A DNA stretch of 64,000 nucleotides, from positions 2,170,001 to 2,234,000 of the forward strand of contig NZ_FSRQ01000001.1 in the NCBI RefSeq assembly GCF_900143185.1, given 5' to 3'. The position numbers and the translations under genes were made by a program. Under the pieces are notes generated by a model. The model saw only the letters and a list, made by a program, of their open reading frames with translations. It was not told where the DNA came from and did not search any database. The stretch's first letter is position 1. Each line of letters opens with the position of its first letter. This document shows positions 7,549 to 16,688 of this stretch, one piece after another. The DNA comes from Chryseobacterium scophthalmum (GTDB lineage: Bacteria > Bacteroidota > Bacteroidia > Flavobacteriales > Weeksellaceae).

Positions 7549-10500
7549 ATGTTAAAAAAATTCATAGATAGACCGGTACTTTCTACGGTTATCTCCATTA
7601 TACTTTTGCTATTGGGAGCGATGTCGGTTTTCAACCTTCCGATAACCCTGTTTCCCGATATTGCACCACCGAGTGTTCAGGTGACGGCATTTTATCCGGG
7701 AGCGAATGCAGAAGTTGTCGCCCGTTCCGTTGCTGTTCCGATTGAGGAAGCGGTAAACGGTGTTGAGAACATGACGTACATGACGTCAAACTCAAGTAAC
7801 GACGGATCAATGACCTTGAGTGTATTTTTCAAGCAAGGTTCAGATCCGGATAATGCAGCGGTAAATGTTCAAAACCGTGTTTCAAAAGCAATGAGCCAGC
7901 TTCCACAGGAGGTTGTACAGGCGGGAATTTCGACTCAAAAAGTTCAGAACAGTATGATCATGTTCATGGGACTTTCTAGTAATGACCCGAAACAATATGA
8001 CGAACTTTTCTTACAAAATTATTTGAAGATCAATGTGATTCCACAAATACAACGTATTCCGGGAGTTGCTCAGGCTCAGGTTTTCGGGACGAGAGATTAC
8101 TCGATGAGACTTTGGCTGAAACCAGACAGATTGGCTGCCAATAATCTTTCTCCGCAGGAAGTTTTGAATGCTGTAAAAGATCACAATCTTGAAGCCGCTC
8201 CAGGACGTTTGGGACAAGGAAGCAAGGAAACTTACGAGTATATTTTAAAATATAAAGGTAAATTAAACAAAAACGAAGACTACGAAAATATTGCCATCAA
8301 ATCGAATAGTGACGGTTCATTTTTAAGATTAAAAGATGTTGCAAGAGTAGAATTCGGTTCATATACCTACACGGCAGCGAACAGAGTTGACGGAAAACCA
8401 GTTGCAGGTTTTGCTATTTTGCAGACTGCAGGTTCTAATGCGAACGAAATTTTAACTGATATTGAAAAGCAGGTTGAGCAGATGAAGCCTTCGCTTCCAA
8501 AGGGAGTTGAGCCAATTATCATGTACAATTCCAAAGACTTTTTGGATGCGTCGATTCATCAGGTTGTAGAAACTTTAATTATCGCATTCATTTTGGTATT
8601 TATTGTAGTATATATTTTCCTTCAGGATTTCAGATCTACATTAATTCCTGCGATTGCCGTTCCAGTAGCAATTGTTGGTACATTTTTCTTCCTTCAGCTA
8701 TTTGGTTTCAGCATCAATATGTTGACATTGTTCGCATTAGTTCTAGCCATTGGTATTGTTGTGGATGATGCGATTGTCGTTGTAGAAGCTGTCCATTCTA
8801 AAATGGAACAAACCGGAATGCCGGTTGAGCAAGCAACGACAAACTCAATGAGTGAAATTTCGGGAGCGATTATTTCCATAACATTGGTGATGTGTGCGGT
8901 ATTTATACCGGTTGGTTTTATGCAGGGTCCTGCAGGGGTTTTCTACAGACAGTTTGCCTTTACTTTGGTGATTGCGATTATGATCTCAGCAATTAATGCA
9001 TTGACATTAAGTCCTGCTTTATGTGCTTTATTATTAAATGATCCTCAAGGAGAACATGGAGAACACGGTCAGAAAAAAGGTTTTGGAGCAAAGTTTTTTA
9101 ATGCTTTCAACAAGAACTTTAATAACATGACCAAAAAATACATTTACAGCCTTAAGTTTTTAATTAAAAATAAATGGGTTGCGGTTACAGGTTTAGCAGC
9201 AATCACAACAGCAAGTGTTTTCTTGATCAATAAAGCACCAACAGGATTTATTCCTACAGAAGATCAGGGATTTGTTTTGTATGCTGTGAATACTCCTCCC
9301 GGAAGTTCATTAGACAGAACGCACAGAGCTACTGAACAGATTGATAAAATTATCAATGGTGAAAAAGCTAAAAATCACCTTTGGGTAGCCGATGGAATGA
9401 ACTTTATCAGTAACGCCAATGCTTCACCGTATTCTGCAGGTTTTATTAAATTGAAAGATTACGAAGATCGTGGTGAAATGAAAGATCCGGATCAGATTGC
9501 AGCGGCTTTAACCGGAAAAGTAGCACAGGTAAAAGATGCAAACGCATTCTTCTTCAACTTCCCTACCGTACAAGGTTTTGGTAACGTTTCAGGATTTGAA
9601 TTTATGTTACAGGACAAAACCAACGGATCTTTTGAACAATTGGGAGTCAATACTCAGGTTTTCATTGGAGAGTTGATGAAACGCCCGGAAATTGCTTTTG
9701 CTTTTACAACCTACGCAGCCGGAAATCCTCAATATACCATTGATGTTGATACCGATAAAGCCAATCAGTTGGGAGTTTCTATTACAGAATTGATGCAGAC
9801 CATGCAGATTTATTACGGAAGTAGTTTCGTTTCAGATTTCAACAGATTCGGTAAATATTATAGAGTAATGGCTCAGGCAGATATTCCTTACAGAACCGAT
9901 GCTAATTCTATGGAAGGAATTTATGTTAAAAATAAATCGGGCGAAATGGTTCCTGTAAAAACTTTGGTAACGTTAAAAAGAACTTTCGGACCAGAAACGG
10001 TTTCAAGAAACAACCTATTCAACGCAGTGACCATTAATGGAACTCCAAAACCTGGCTACAGTACTGGAGACGCCATTAAAGCCGTAGAAGAAGTTGCTCA
10101 AAAATCACTTCCAAGAGGTTATGGTTACGAATGGACAGGGATTACTCGTGAAGAGATCAAAACCGGTGGACAAACTGCTTTTGTATTTATGCTAAGTATT
10201 TTGTTCGTGTATTTCTTACTGGCAGCTCAGTACGAAAGTTACATCCTTCCGTTTGCCGTTATTTTAACTATTCCAACAGGGATTTTCGGAGTGTTTGCAT
10301 TCACAGGATTAGCGGGAATTGACAATAACATTTACGTTCAGGTCGGATTGATCATGCTCGTCGGATTGTTAGCGAAAAATGCGATCCTGATCGTAGAATT
10401 TGCCGTTCAGCGAAGAAAAGCAGGAAAAACATTGATTGAATCAGCGCTTCAGGCTTCAAGATTACGTTTAAGACCCATTTTGATGACTTCATTTGCTTTC

Positions 10501-10731
10501 ATCATCGGTATGCTTCCATTGGTTTGGACTCAAGGTGCAGCAGCAAAAGGAAATCACTCTATCGGAATCAGTACTGTTGGTGGAATGTTTACAGGAGTTG
10601 TCTTCGGGATTTTCATCATTCCGGTGATGTATGTGATCTTCCAGTATTTACATGAAAAAATGCCAAGCAGAAAACAAAAAAGACTTCAAAAACAAAAATT
10701 GGAGGAAGAACTTTTGGCAACAGCACATTAA
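7549..10731 (+). CDS. RND multidrug efflux pump, HAE1 (AcrB/MexB) type
   Basis: A 1060-residue proton-driven inner-membrane transporter. It starts MLKKFIDRPVLSTVIS like AcrB, has 12 expected membrane segments and two large periplasmic loops. The fourth segment carries the proton-relay aspartates (GIVVDDAIVVVEAVHS) and segment 10-11 has GLLAKNAILIVEFA. The C-terminal tail is short and charged. It lies between its adaptor and outer-membrane channel genes. Gaps of 249 and 285 bp filled with repeats separate the three, but there is no convincing terminator, so one transcript is likely. Substrate range cannot be told from sequence. Confidence 0.95.
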   Translation: MLKKFIDRPVLSTVISIILLLLGAMSVFNLPITLFPDIAPPSVQVTAFYPGANAEVVARSVAVPIEEAVNGVENMTYMTSNSSNDGSMTLSVFFKQGSDPDNAAVNVQNRVSKAMSQLPQEVVQAGISTQKVQNSMIMFMGLSSNDPKQYDELFLQNYLKINVIPQIQRIPGVAQAQVFGTRDYSMRLWLKPDRLAANNLSPQEVLNAVKDHNLEAAPGRLGQGSKETYEYILKYKGKLNKNEDYENIAIKSNSDGSFLRLKDVARVEFGSYTYTAANRVDGKPVAGFAILQTAGSNANEILTDIEKQVEQMKPSLPKGVEPIIMYNSKDFLDASIHQVVETLIIAFILVFIVVYIFLQDFRSTLIPAIAVPVAIVGTFFFLQLFGFSINMLTLFALVLAIGIVVDDAIVVVEAVHSKMEQTGMPVEQATTNSMSEISGAIISITLVMCAVFIPVGFMQGPAGVFYRQFAFTLVIAIMISAINALTLSPALCALLLNDPQGEHGEHGQKKGFGAKFFNAFNKNFNNMTKKYIYSLKFLIKNKWVAVTGLAAITTASVFLINKAPTGFIPTEDQGFVLYAVNTPPGSSLDRTHRATEQIDKIINGEKAKNHLWVADGMNFISNANASPYSAGFIKLKDYEDRGEMKDPDQIAAALTGKVAQVKDANAFFFNFPTVQGFGNVSGFEFMLQDKTNGSFEQLGVNTQVFIGELMKRPEIAFAFTTYAAGNPQYTIDVDTDKANQLGVSITELMQTMQIYYGSSFVSDFNRFGKYYRVMAQADIPYRTDANSMEGIYVKNKSGEMVPVKTLVTLKRTFGPETVSRNNLFNAVTINGTPKPGYSTGDAIKAVEEVAQKSLPRGYGYEWTGITREEIKTGGQTAFVFMLSILFVYFLLAAQYESYILPFAVILTIPTGIFGVFAFTGLAGIDNNIYVQVGLIMLVGLLAKNAILIVEFAVQRRKAGKTLIESALQASRLRLRPILMTSFAFIIGMLPLVWTQGAAAKGNHSIGISTVGGMFTGVVFGIFIIPVMYVIFQYLHEKMPSRKQKRLQKQKLEEELLATAH

Positions 10732-10739
10732 TAAAAAAA

Positions 10740-11000
10740 TGATCAACAAAACTTTGAGAAATAAAAATCTTATAAAATTTTTCTTCAAATTTAATTTAAA
10801 GATTTTCTAAACCATTAAGGTTTTTATTAAGATGTTAAGAATATTAAGATGAGCTTCACTTGAAGCACAGTTCTTAAAAAATCTATTGATTTTTCTTAAT
10901 CCAACTTAACTTCTTAAATATCCTTAATGGTTCAAAACAAGCAAAATATTATCTCCTACTAAAGACAACTTTGCTTATCACTCAAAGTTTTGTGATCAAT
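10740..11000. repeat. Nested inverted repeats between pump and channel genes
   Basis: An outer pair of arms, TGATCAACAAAACTTTGAG (10740-10758) and CTCAAAGTTTTGTGATCA (10981-10998), encloses a separate inverted-repeat element (10810-10935). The outer arms match except for one base insertion. This looks like one miniature element inserted inside another. Confidence 0.65.
10810..10935 (+). repeat. ACCATTAAG element, copy A
   Basis: About 126 bp bounded by AACCATTAAGG and CCTTAATGGTTC, with inner arms rich in TTAAG and CTTAA. The centre has a small hairpin, GCTTCACTTGAAGC. Two more full copies lie at 12.5 and 13.8 kb and a fragment at 39.8 kb. Non-coding; no protein frame is conserved between copies. 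Confidence 0.75.
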
Positions 11001-11016
11001 TTAAATATATAGACTT

Positions 11017-12429
11017 ATGAAAAGAGTAAAAAATATAATCATCGCTTTTGGGATCGCATTAGGTGCTGTTTCCTGTGTGCCAAAATTGGCATATCAGGAA
11101 ACAAAACCCGAACTTCCCGAAACATTCAAATATACTGTAACCGCAGACACTGCAAGCGTCGCAAACTTAGAATGGAAACAGTTTTTCAACGATCCCATTT
11201 TACAGGATTTAATTGAAAAAGGAATTAAAAACAATTACGATCTACAAATTGCTTTAAAACAGGTCGCTTCTTCACAGGAAAAACTGAAACAGGCAAAATA
11301 TCTTCAATATCCTGATGTAGGTTTCGGAGTTTCCGCACAAATCTCAAAGCCTTCCAAAAACAGCATGAACGGACAAAGCTTAAATCTGTTTTTAGGTCAA
11401 AGTCACGTTGAAGATTACAATGCTGCATTCAACTTATCTTGGGAAGCAGACATTTGGGGTAAAATTAAAAACCAACAAGAAGTTTCAAAAATGCAGTATC
11501 TGCAGACTTATGAAGCGACAAAAGCAATTCAGACACAGGTTGTTGCTGCAATTGCTCAGGGATATTACAATTTATTGATGCTTGATAAACAATTACAGAT
11601 TGCAAAATCAAACTTAGATTTAAGCACCAATACCCTTTCTCTTACAGAAAAATTGTGGCAAAGCGGTGATACGACTTCTTTAGGAGTTCAGCAGGCGACT
11701 GCTCAAAAGCAATCTACAGAACTTTTGATTACTCAATTGGAACAAAATATTGCGATTCAGGAAAATGCTTTGAGTATTTTGGTGGGTGAAAATCCAAATA
11801 AAGTCAACAGAACCATTGAAATGTCTGATACTTCTTTACCACAAGATATTTCTGCAGGACTTCCAGCAGCGATGGTAAGTCGTCGTCCGGATGTTCGTCA
11901 GCAGGAATTGGTTTTATTAGAATCAAATTCTTTGGTAGGAATTGCGCAGGCAAATATGTATCCTGCACTGAAAATTACCGCAAACGGCGGAGTCAATTCA
12001 TTTAAAATTGACAACTGGTTTCAAATTCCGGCATCTTTGTTCGGTTCAGTTTTGGGCGGTTTGACTCAGCCTATTTTCCAAAAAAGACAGTTGAAAACAG
12101 ATTTGAATGTTGCTAAAATTCAGAGAGAGAAAAACGTTTTGGCATTCCGTCAATCCGTTTTAAATGCAGTTGGTGAAGTTTCTGATGCCTTGGTCTCTAA
12201 TGAAAGTTTAAAAGTTCAGGAACAAAAAGCAACCGAACAGGTAACAACTTTAAAAAACGGAATTAAAAGCGCTGAAATGCTTTACAAAGGCGGAATGGCA
12301 AATTACTTAGAAGTGATTACAGCTCAGGGAAATTCTTTACAGGCTGAATTGAATCTTGCGTCGGTAAAAAGACAGAGATTAAGCAGTATTGTAGATCTAT
12401 ACCGAGCTTTAGGTGGCGGTTGGAAGTAG
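11017..12429 (+). CDS. Outer-membrane efflux channel, TolC/NodT (OprM-like) lipoprotein
   Basis: A 470-residue outer-membrane factor with a lipoprotein signal (GIALGAVSC, Cys 20). Two repeated halves of long helices follow (DLQIALKQVASSQEKLKQAK; VLNAVGEVSDALVSNESLKVQ). The NodT-type landmarks are present: WKQFFNDPILQDLIEKG near the start, SRRPDVRQQE, ANMYPALKI and YRALGGGWK at the very end. It is the third component of the efflux system and should form the trimeric channel to the outside. Confidence 0.93.
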   Translation: MKRVKNIIIAFGIALGAVSCVPKLAYQETKPELPETFKYTVTADTASVANLEWKQFFNDPILQDLIEKGIKNNYDLQIALKQVASSQEKLKQAKYLQYPDVGFGVSAQISKPSKNSMNGQSLNLFLGQSHVEDYNAAFNLSWEADIWGKIKNQQEVSKMQYLQTYEATKAIQTQVVAAIAQGYYNLLMLDKQLQIAKSNLDLSTNTLSLTEKLWQSGDTTSLGVQQATAQKQSTELLITQLEQNIAIQENALSILVGENPNKVNRTIEMSDTSLPQDISAGLPAAMVSRRPDVRQQELVLLESNSLVGIAQANMYPALKITANGGVNSFKIDNWFQIPASLFGSVLGGLTQPIFQKRQLKTDLNVAKIQREKNVLAFRQSVLNAVGEVSDALVSNESLKVQEQKATEQVTTLKNGIKSAEMLYKGGMANYLEVITAQGNSLQAELNLASVKRQRLSSIVDLYRALGGGWK

Positions 12430-12452
12430 TAAATTTAATTATATTGTTAATG

Positions 12453-12481
12453 AAATGCGGTCTCTCGGGATCGCATTTTTT
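12453..12481 (+). terminator. Intrinsic terminator of the efflux operon
   Basis: Stem AAATGCG / CGCATTT with a T-rich tail, 24 bp after the channel gene stop codon. It ends the efflux transcript. Confidence 0.75.
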
Positions 12482-12496
12482 ATATGAATACATTTT

Positions 12497-12623
12497 GAAC
12501 CATTAAGGATTAATTAAGGAGTTAAGAAATATTAAGTTTAGCCTCGCTTTTAGGCTCATTGTCTTTCAAATCTATTTGATTTTTCTTAATTCAACTTAAC
12601 TTCTTAATAAAAATCTTAATGGT
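12497..12623 (+). repeat. ACCATTAAG element, copy B
   Basis: Bounded by GAACCATTAAGG and CTTAATGGT, with TTTTTCTTAATTCAACTTAA inside as in copy A. The centre differs (hairpin AGCCTCGCTTTTAGGCT). Same orientation as copy A. Confidence 0.75.
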
Positions 12624-12632
12624 ATAAATTTA

Positions 12633-12780
12633 AATGCAAAGTTTTATTTAAAAGATATGTAATTTTAAGGAGCAAAGAATAGCAACAAAGTCGCTTAAGC
12701 AAGCTTTATCAGAATCAATAAAATTGATTCAATTCTTTGCTCTTTAAAAATATTCAGAATAAAAATAAATCTTTGCGTTA
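12633..12780. repeat. GCAAAG inverted-repeat element
   Basis: Fills the rest of the gap before miaA. Outer arms AATGCAAAGTTTTATTT and the reverse of TAACGCAAAGATTTATTTT; inner arms GGAGCAAAGAAT and the reverse of AGAGCAAAGAATTG. A second type of miniature repeat lying directly beside copy B of the ACCATTAAG element. No gene is seen here. Confidence 0.55.
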
Positions 12781-12786
12781 AAAAAA

Positions 12787-13707
12787 TTACTTTTGAGTTT
12801 GCTCATTAATATATTCAATCAGACCATTAAAATCTTTTTCAGAATATCCCAATTGCAAATAATGAATATCATCCGCTTTTCGATACCAGGTCAGTTGACG
12901 TTTTGCATATCTTCGGCTGTTTTTCTTAATTTCAGAAACTGCAAATTCCAAATCCCATTCTTCATCAAAATATTTAAATAATTCAGAATAGCCAACCGTG
13001 TTCAAAGCGGTCAAATGTTTAAATTTTTCTAAACCTATTGCTTCATCCAGCAAACCTTTCTCCATCATAATATCCACTCTCCTATTGATTCTGTCATACA
13101 ATTCTTCTCTCGGAGCTTCAATTCCGATTCGAATCGTTTCAAAATCTCTTGAATCTTGCGAAACAGCAATTAATTCAGAATATTTTTTATTCGTCTGCCA
13201 AATTACATCAATGGCACGTAAAAGCCTTCTATGATTGTGAAAATCCACAACCGAAAAATATTCAGGATCGAGTTCTTTCAACATTTCCTGAAGTTTTTCT
13301 ATTCCTTCGTTATCTAAAATTTCCTGTAGTTTAGCTTGATTCTCCTCATTAGCTTCAGGCAAATCATTCAGACCTTCGATCACCGCTTTTTCATACATCA
13401 TACTTCCGCCAACCAAAATGACAGTATCATATTTTTCAAAAAGTTCATTGAGTTTTTTTAAGGCATCTTCTTCGTATTGTCCGATCGAATAATATTCCTC
13501 AACCGAAAGATTTCCAATAAAATGATGAGGTGCTTCCGCTAATTCTTCTGCAGATGGAGAAGCCGTTCCGATGATCATTTCCTTAAAAAACTGGCGCGAA
13601 TCGCAGGAAACAATTTCTGTACTGAAATGTTTCGCCAAATCAATGGCCAATCTTGTTTTTCCAATTCCGGTAGGTCCTACAACAGAAATCAAATTTTTAT
13701 TTTTCAC
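12787..13707 (-). CDS. miaA: tRNA dimethylallyltransferase MiaA
   Basis: Transfers a dimethylallyl group from DMAPP to A37 of tRNAs that read UNN codons. 306 residues, the usual length. The nucleotide-binding P-loop is GPTGIGKT at residues 11-18, followed by the conserved SCDSRQF near residue 35 and the tRNA-binding region NHRRLLRAIDVI. The end has the typical RRYAKRQLTWYRK. It stands alone on the - strand against + strand neighbours, flanked on both sides by repeat elements. A TAAATTTG-type -7 box lies just upstream (13712-13719). Confidence 0.96.
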   Translation of the reverse strand: MKNKNLISVVGPTGIGKTRLAIDLAKHFSTEIVSCDSRQFFKEMIIGTASPSAEELAEAPHHFIGNLSVEEYYSIGQYEEDALKKLNELFEKYDTVILVGGSMMYEKAVIEGLNDLPEANEENQAKLQEILDNEGIEKLQEMLKELDPEYFSVVDFHNHRRLLRAIDVIWQTNKKYSELIAVSQDSRDFETIRIGIEAPREELYDRINRRVDIMMEKGLLDEAIGLEKFKHLTALNTVGYSELFKYFDEEWDLEFAVSEIKKNSRRYAKRQLTWYRKADDIHYLQLGYSEKDFNGLIEYINEQTQK

Positions 13708-13772
13708 GTTGCAAATTTACGAAAAATGAGCCTTTATTTTTAACCACAAAATACTTTAAAAGAATGATTCAA

Positions 13773-13903
13773 TTGAACCATTAAGAATAATTAAGTGGTT
13801 AAGTTTAATTAAGAAAAATCAAATAGATTTTTAAAAAGTATTATTCTAAAGTGATGCTAATCTTAATATTCTTCACTTCTTAATTAAAATCTTAATGGTT
13901 CAA
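13773..13903 (-). repeat. ACCATTAAG element, copy C (inverted)
   Basis: Bounded by TTGAACCATTAAG and CTTAATGGTTCAA. Its reverse complement contains ATCTATTTGATTTTTCTTAA, matching copy B, so it lies in the opposite orientation to copies A and B. It fills most of the miaA-yicC divergent gap. Confidence 0.75.
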
Positions 13904-13977
13904 AATAAATTTAAAATTGTACAATTACAAAGTATGATGCTAAAATTTCATCTTATCACACTATAGACTTAAATGTT

Positions 13978-13985
13978 TATCTTTG
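13978..13985 (+). promoter_or_regulatory. Bacteroidota-type -7 box for the yicC gene
   Basis: TATCTTTG matches TAnnTTTG and lies 17 bp before the ATG. The matching -33 element is not clear. Confidence 0.5.
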
Positions 13986-14002
13986 TACAACAATAAAAAA
14001 CT

Positions 14003-14860
14003 ATGATTTTATCAATGACCGGCTTCGGTAGAGCCGAAAGTGTTTTTGAAGGAAAAAAAATTTCAATCGATATTAAATCACTGAACAGCAAGAGCTTTGA
14101 TTTAAATATCAAAATTCCTTTACGTTACAAAGAAAAAGAATTTGAAGTAAGAAAAATTCTCAACGATAGAATCATCCGTGGAAAGGTAGATTGCTACATT
14201 AATATTGAGAATCTTGAAGAAACCAATGATGTGAAAATCAACAGAGGTTTAATTGATTCTTACATGAATGAGCTTAAAAATATCGCTTCAGACGGACCTG
14301 ATTTTGAATACCTTAAAATGGCGGTAAGACTTCCGGATGCGATTACTTCAAGACCCGACGAATTAACTGAAGGTGAATGGGAAGCTTTAGCGAAAATCGT
14401 TAATAATGCGGTTGATAAATTCCAGGAATTCAGAAAAACAGAAGGAAAAATCCTTCACGAAGAACTGGAAAGAAATATCAAAAATATAGACAAATATCTT
14501 TCAGAAGTTATTCCTTATGAAGAAGTGAGAATCAATTCTGTGAAAGAACGTTACATGAAAACTCTAAAAGAATTTGAAAATGTTGACGAAACTCGTTTTT
14601 ATCAGGAAATGGCTTATTTCACAGAGAAACTAGATATTTCTGAAGAAAAAGTAAGACTTTCTCAGCATTTGAAATATTATTCTGAAGTAATGGAAAATGA
14701 AGATTTTAATGGAAAAAAACTTGGTTTTATTTCACAGGAAATTGGGAGAGAAATCAATACTTTAGGTTCAAAAGCCAATCACGCTGAAATTCAGAAATTG
14801 GTGGTGATGATGAAGGATGATTTGGAAAAAATTAAAGAGCAAACGTTAAACGTATTATAA
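14003..14860 (+). CDS. YicC/YloC-family endoribonuclease
   Basis: A 285-residue protein starting MILSMTGFGRAE, the signature N-terminus of the YicC family. The C-terminal DUF1732 region is also clear (FISQEIGREINTLGSKANHAEIQK). Members are stress-related endoribonucleases that act on RNA in the cytoplasm. It is followed by gmk with a 74-bp repeat-filled gap, an arrangement common in bacteria. Confidence 0.93.
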   Translation: MILSMTGFGRAESVFEGKKISIDIKSLNSKSFDLNIKIPLRYKEKEFEVRKILNDRIIRGKVDCYINIENLEETNDVKINRGLIDSYMNELKNIASDGPDFEYLKMAVRLPDAITSRPDELTEGEWEALAKIVNNAVDKFQEFRKTEGKILHEELERNIKNIDKYLSEVIPYEEVRINSVKERYMKTLKEFENVDETRFYQEMAYFTEKLDISEEKVRLSQHLKYYSEVMENEDFNGKKLGFISQEIGREINTLGSKANHAEIQKLVVMMKDDLEKIKEQTLNVL

Positions 14861-14934
14861 TTAGTTGATAGTTTTTTGTTGATGGTTGTTGGATTTTTTC
14901 TACTATCAACTAAAACCTATCAACCAACAACTAT
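14861..14934. repeat. Short inverted repeat between yicC and gmk
   Basis: The whole gap is one hairpin-forming repeat: TTAGTTGATAG and later CTATCAACTAA, with inner GTTGATGGTTGTTGG and the reverse CCAACAAC. It runs right up to the gmk start codon, so it is transcribed as the 5' leader of gmk. Confidence 0.6.
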
Positions 14935-15507
14935 ATGAATAAAGTTATCATATTTTCAGCGCCATCGGGAAGCGGGAAAACGACATTAGTAAAACATTCT
15001 CTGGAAGTAATTCCTGAATTGGAATTTTCTATATCGTGTACAACAAGACAGCCGAGAGGAAGTGAAACTCACGCTGTTGATTATCATTTTATTTCGCCAG
15101 AAGAATTCAGACAAAGAATTTCTGAAGATGCTTTTGTAGAATTTGAGGAAGTTTATACCGATAAATATTACGGAACTTTAAAATCTGAGGTTGAAAAGAT
15201 CTGGAATCAGGGAAAAGTTGTTATTTTTGATGTAGACGTAAAAGGCGGAATTTCATTAAAAAAATATTTTGGAGAAAAAGCATTATCCATCTTCATAGAA
15301 CCACCTTCGATTGCCGAATTGGAACGAAGATTGATCTCAAGAAACACTGATGATGCCGAAACCATAAAAACCCGCGTAGAAAAAGCTGAAGAAGAGCTTA
15401 CCTATGCGATAGAATTTGACAAAATCGTCATCAACAGCGATTTGAGTGAAGCAAAAATAGAAATAGAAAGTTTAATAAAAAGTTTTATAGGAGAAACTAG
15501 AAGTTAG
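14935..15507 (+). CDS. gmk: Guanylate kinase
   Basis: Phosphorylates GMP to GDP with ATP. 190 residues, a normal length. P-loop SAPSGSGKTT at residues 8-17, and the GMP-binding segment SCTTRQPRGSETHAVDYHF. The last three codons and the stop (ACT AGA AGT TAG) lie within an intergenic repeat, so the extreme C-terminus has been set by that repeat. It sits between yicC and nadA in the same direction. Confidence 0.95.
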   Translation: MNKVIIFSAPSGSGKTTLVKHSLEVIPELEFSISCTTRQPRGSETHAVDYHFISPEEFRQRISEDAFVEFEEVYTDKYYGTLKSEVEKIWNQGKVVIFDVDVKGGISLKKYFGEKALSIFIEPPSIAELERRLISRNTDDAETIKTRVEKAEEELTYAIEFDKIVINSDLSEAKIEIESLIKSFIGETRS

Positions 15508-15589
15508 AGATTAGAAGTTAGTAAAAAACACCCGTAAATTTGGGCTAAAAACTAACTTCTAATTTCTAAAATCTAACTTCTATAAAAGA
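15489..15589. repeat. Inverted repeat overlapping the end of gmk
   Basis: Arms ACTAGAAGTTAGAGATTAGA and the reverse of TCTAATTTCTAAAATCTAAC flank a GGGCTAAA-type centre. The left arm supplies the gmk stop codon. The element fills the gap before nadA. Confidence 0.55.
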
Positions 15590-15606
15590 AAAACATTGAG
15601 GCTGAA

Positions 15607-16626
15607 ATGAGCACCGAAACATTAGAAAAAGCTAAATCTACCCTTCCTGTAAAAGGATTTTTAGATTTGAAAGATATTGACATTCCTCAAGGAGAAGACT
15701 TGGTAAAAGCGATTCTCCAGCTGAAAGAAGAAAAAAATGCCGTTATTCTGGCGCATTATTATCAACCAGGAGAAATTCAGGATATTGCTGATTTCTTAGG
15801 AGATTCTCTTCAATTGGCAAGACAGGCAAAAGATACAGATGCCGATATGATCGTATTCTGCGGAGTGCATTTCATGGCTGAAGCCGCAAAAATTTTGAAC
15901 CCGACGAAAAAAGTTGTCCTTCCTGATACAATGGCAGGTTGTTCTTTGGCAGACGGTTGTTCAGGTGAAGGTTTGAGAAAAATGCGTGAGCAACATCCAA
16001 ATGCTTTGATCGCAACGTACATCAACTGTAACGCTGAAACAAAAGCAGAAAGTGACATCATTGTAACCAGCTCAAATGCAGAAACCGTGATTGAAGCTTT
16101 ACCGACTGACCGACCAATTATTTTCGCTCCGGATAAAAATTTAGGAAGATATTTATCTAAAAAAACCGGTCGCGATATGATCCTTTGGGACGGAAGCTGC
16201 ATCGTGCACGAAGCATTTTCCATGGAAAGAATTGCACAGCAGTTAGCTGATAATCCAGATGCAAAAATGATTGCACACCCTGAAAGTGAAGAAGCTGTTT
16301 TGAAATTGGCTCACTTCATCGGTTCTACTTCTGCTCTTTTGAATTTTGTTGAAAAAGATGATTGTCAGAAATTCATTATTGCAACTGAGGAAGGAATTCT
16401 TCACGAAATGAGAAAACGTGCACCACACAAAGAATTGATTCCTGCTTTGGTTTTTGACGAAAGCTGTAACTGTTCAGAATGCTTTTATATGAAGAGAAAT
16501 ACAATGGAAAAATTATATTTGTGTATGAAATATGAGCTTCCTGAAATTTTAATTGAAGAAGAACTTCGACTGAAAGCTTTGAAACCGATTGAGGCAATGC
16601 TCGATCTTTCGAAAAGTATTAAATAA
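15607..16626 (+). CDS. nadA: Quinolinate synthase NadA
   Basis: Condenses iminoaspartate with dihydroxyacetone phosphate to quinolinate in NAD synthesis. 339 residues. The three cysteine sites that bind the 4Fe-4S cluster are visible: FCGVHFMAEAAKI, YINCNAETKA and the terminal CNCSECFYMKRN. Substrate residues AHYYQPGEIQDIADF follow the family pattern. nadB and nadC are not in the window. A strong terminator follows. Confidence 0.96.
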   Translation: MSTETLEKAKSTLPVKGFLDLKDIDIPQGEDLVKAILQLKEEKNAVILAHYYQPGEIQDIADFLGDSLQLARQAKDTDADMIVFCGVHFMAEAAKILNPTKKVVLPDTMAGCSLADGCSGEGLRKMREQHPNALIATYINCNAETKAESDIIVTSSNAETVIEALPTDRPIIFAPDKNLGRYLSKKTGRDMILWDGSCIVHEAFSMERIAQQLADNPDAKMIAHPESEEAVLKLAHFIGSTSALLNFVEKDDCQKFIIATEEGILHEMRKRAPHKELIPALVFDESCNCSECFYMKRNTMEKLYLCMKYELPEILIEEELRLKALKPIEAMLDLSKSIK

Positions 16627-16627
16627 T

Positions 16628-16664
16628 AAAAAGAGCTGCCTCACTTGAGACAGCTCTTTTACTT
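16628..16664. terminator. Bidirectional terminator between nadA and the leader-peptide gene
   Basis: Stem AAAAAGAGCTG / CAGCTCTTTT with A-run before and T-run after, placed between two convergent genes. Confidence 0.85.
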
Positions 16665-16688
16665 TTTCACTGAGAAAGTATTTTCAAT

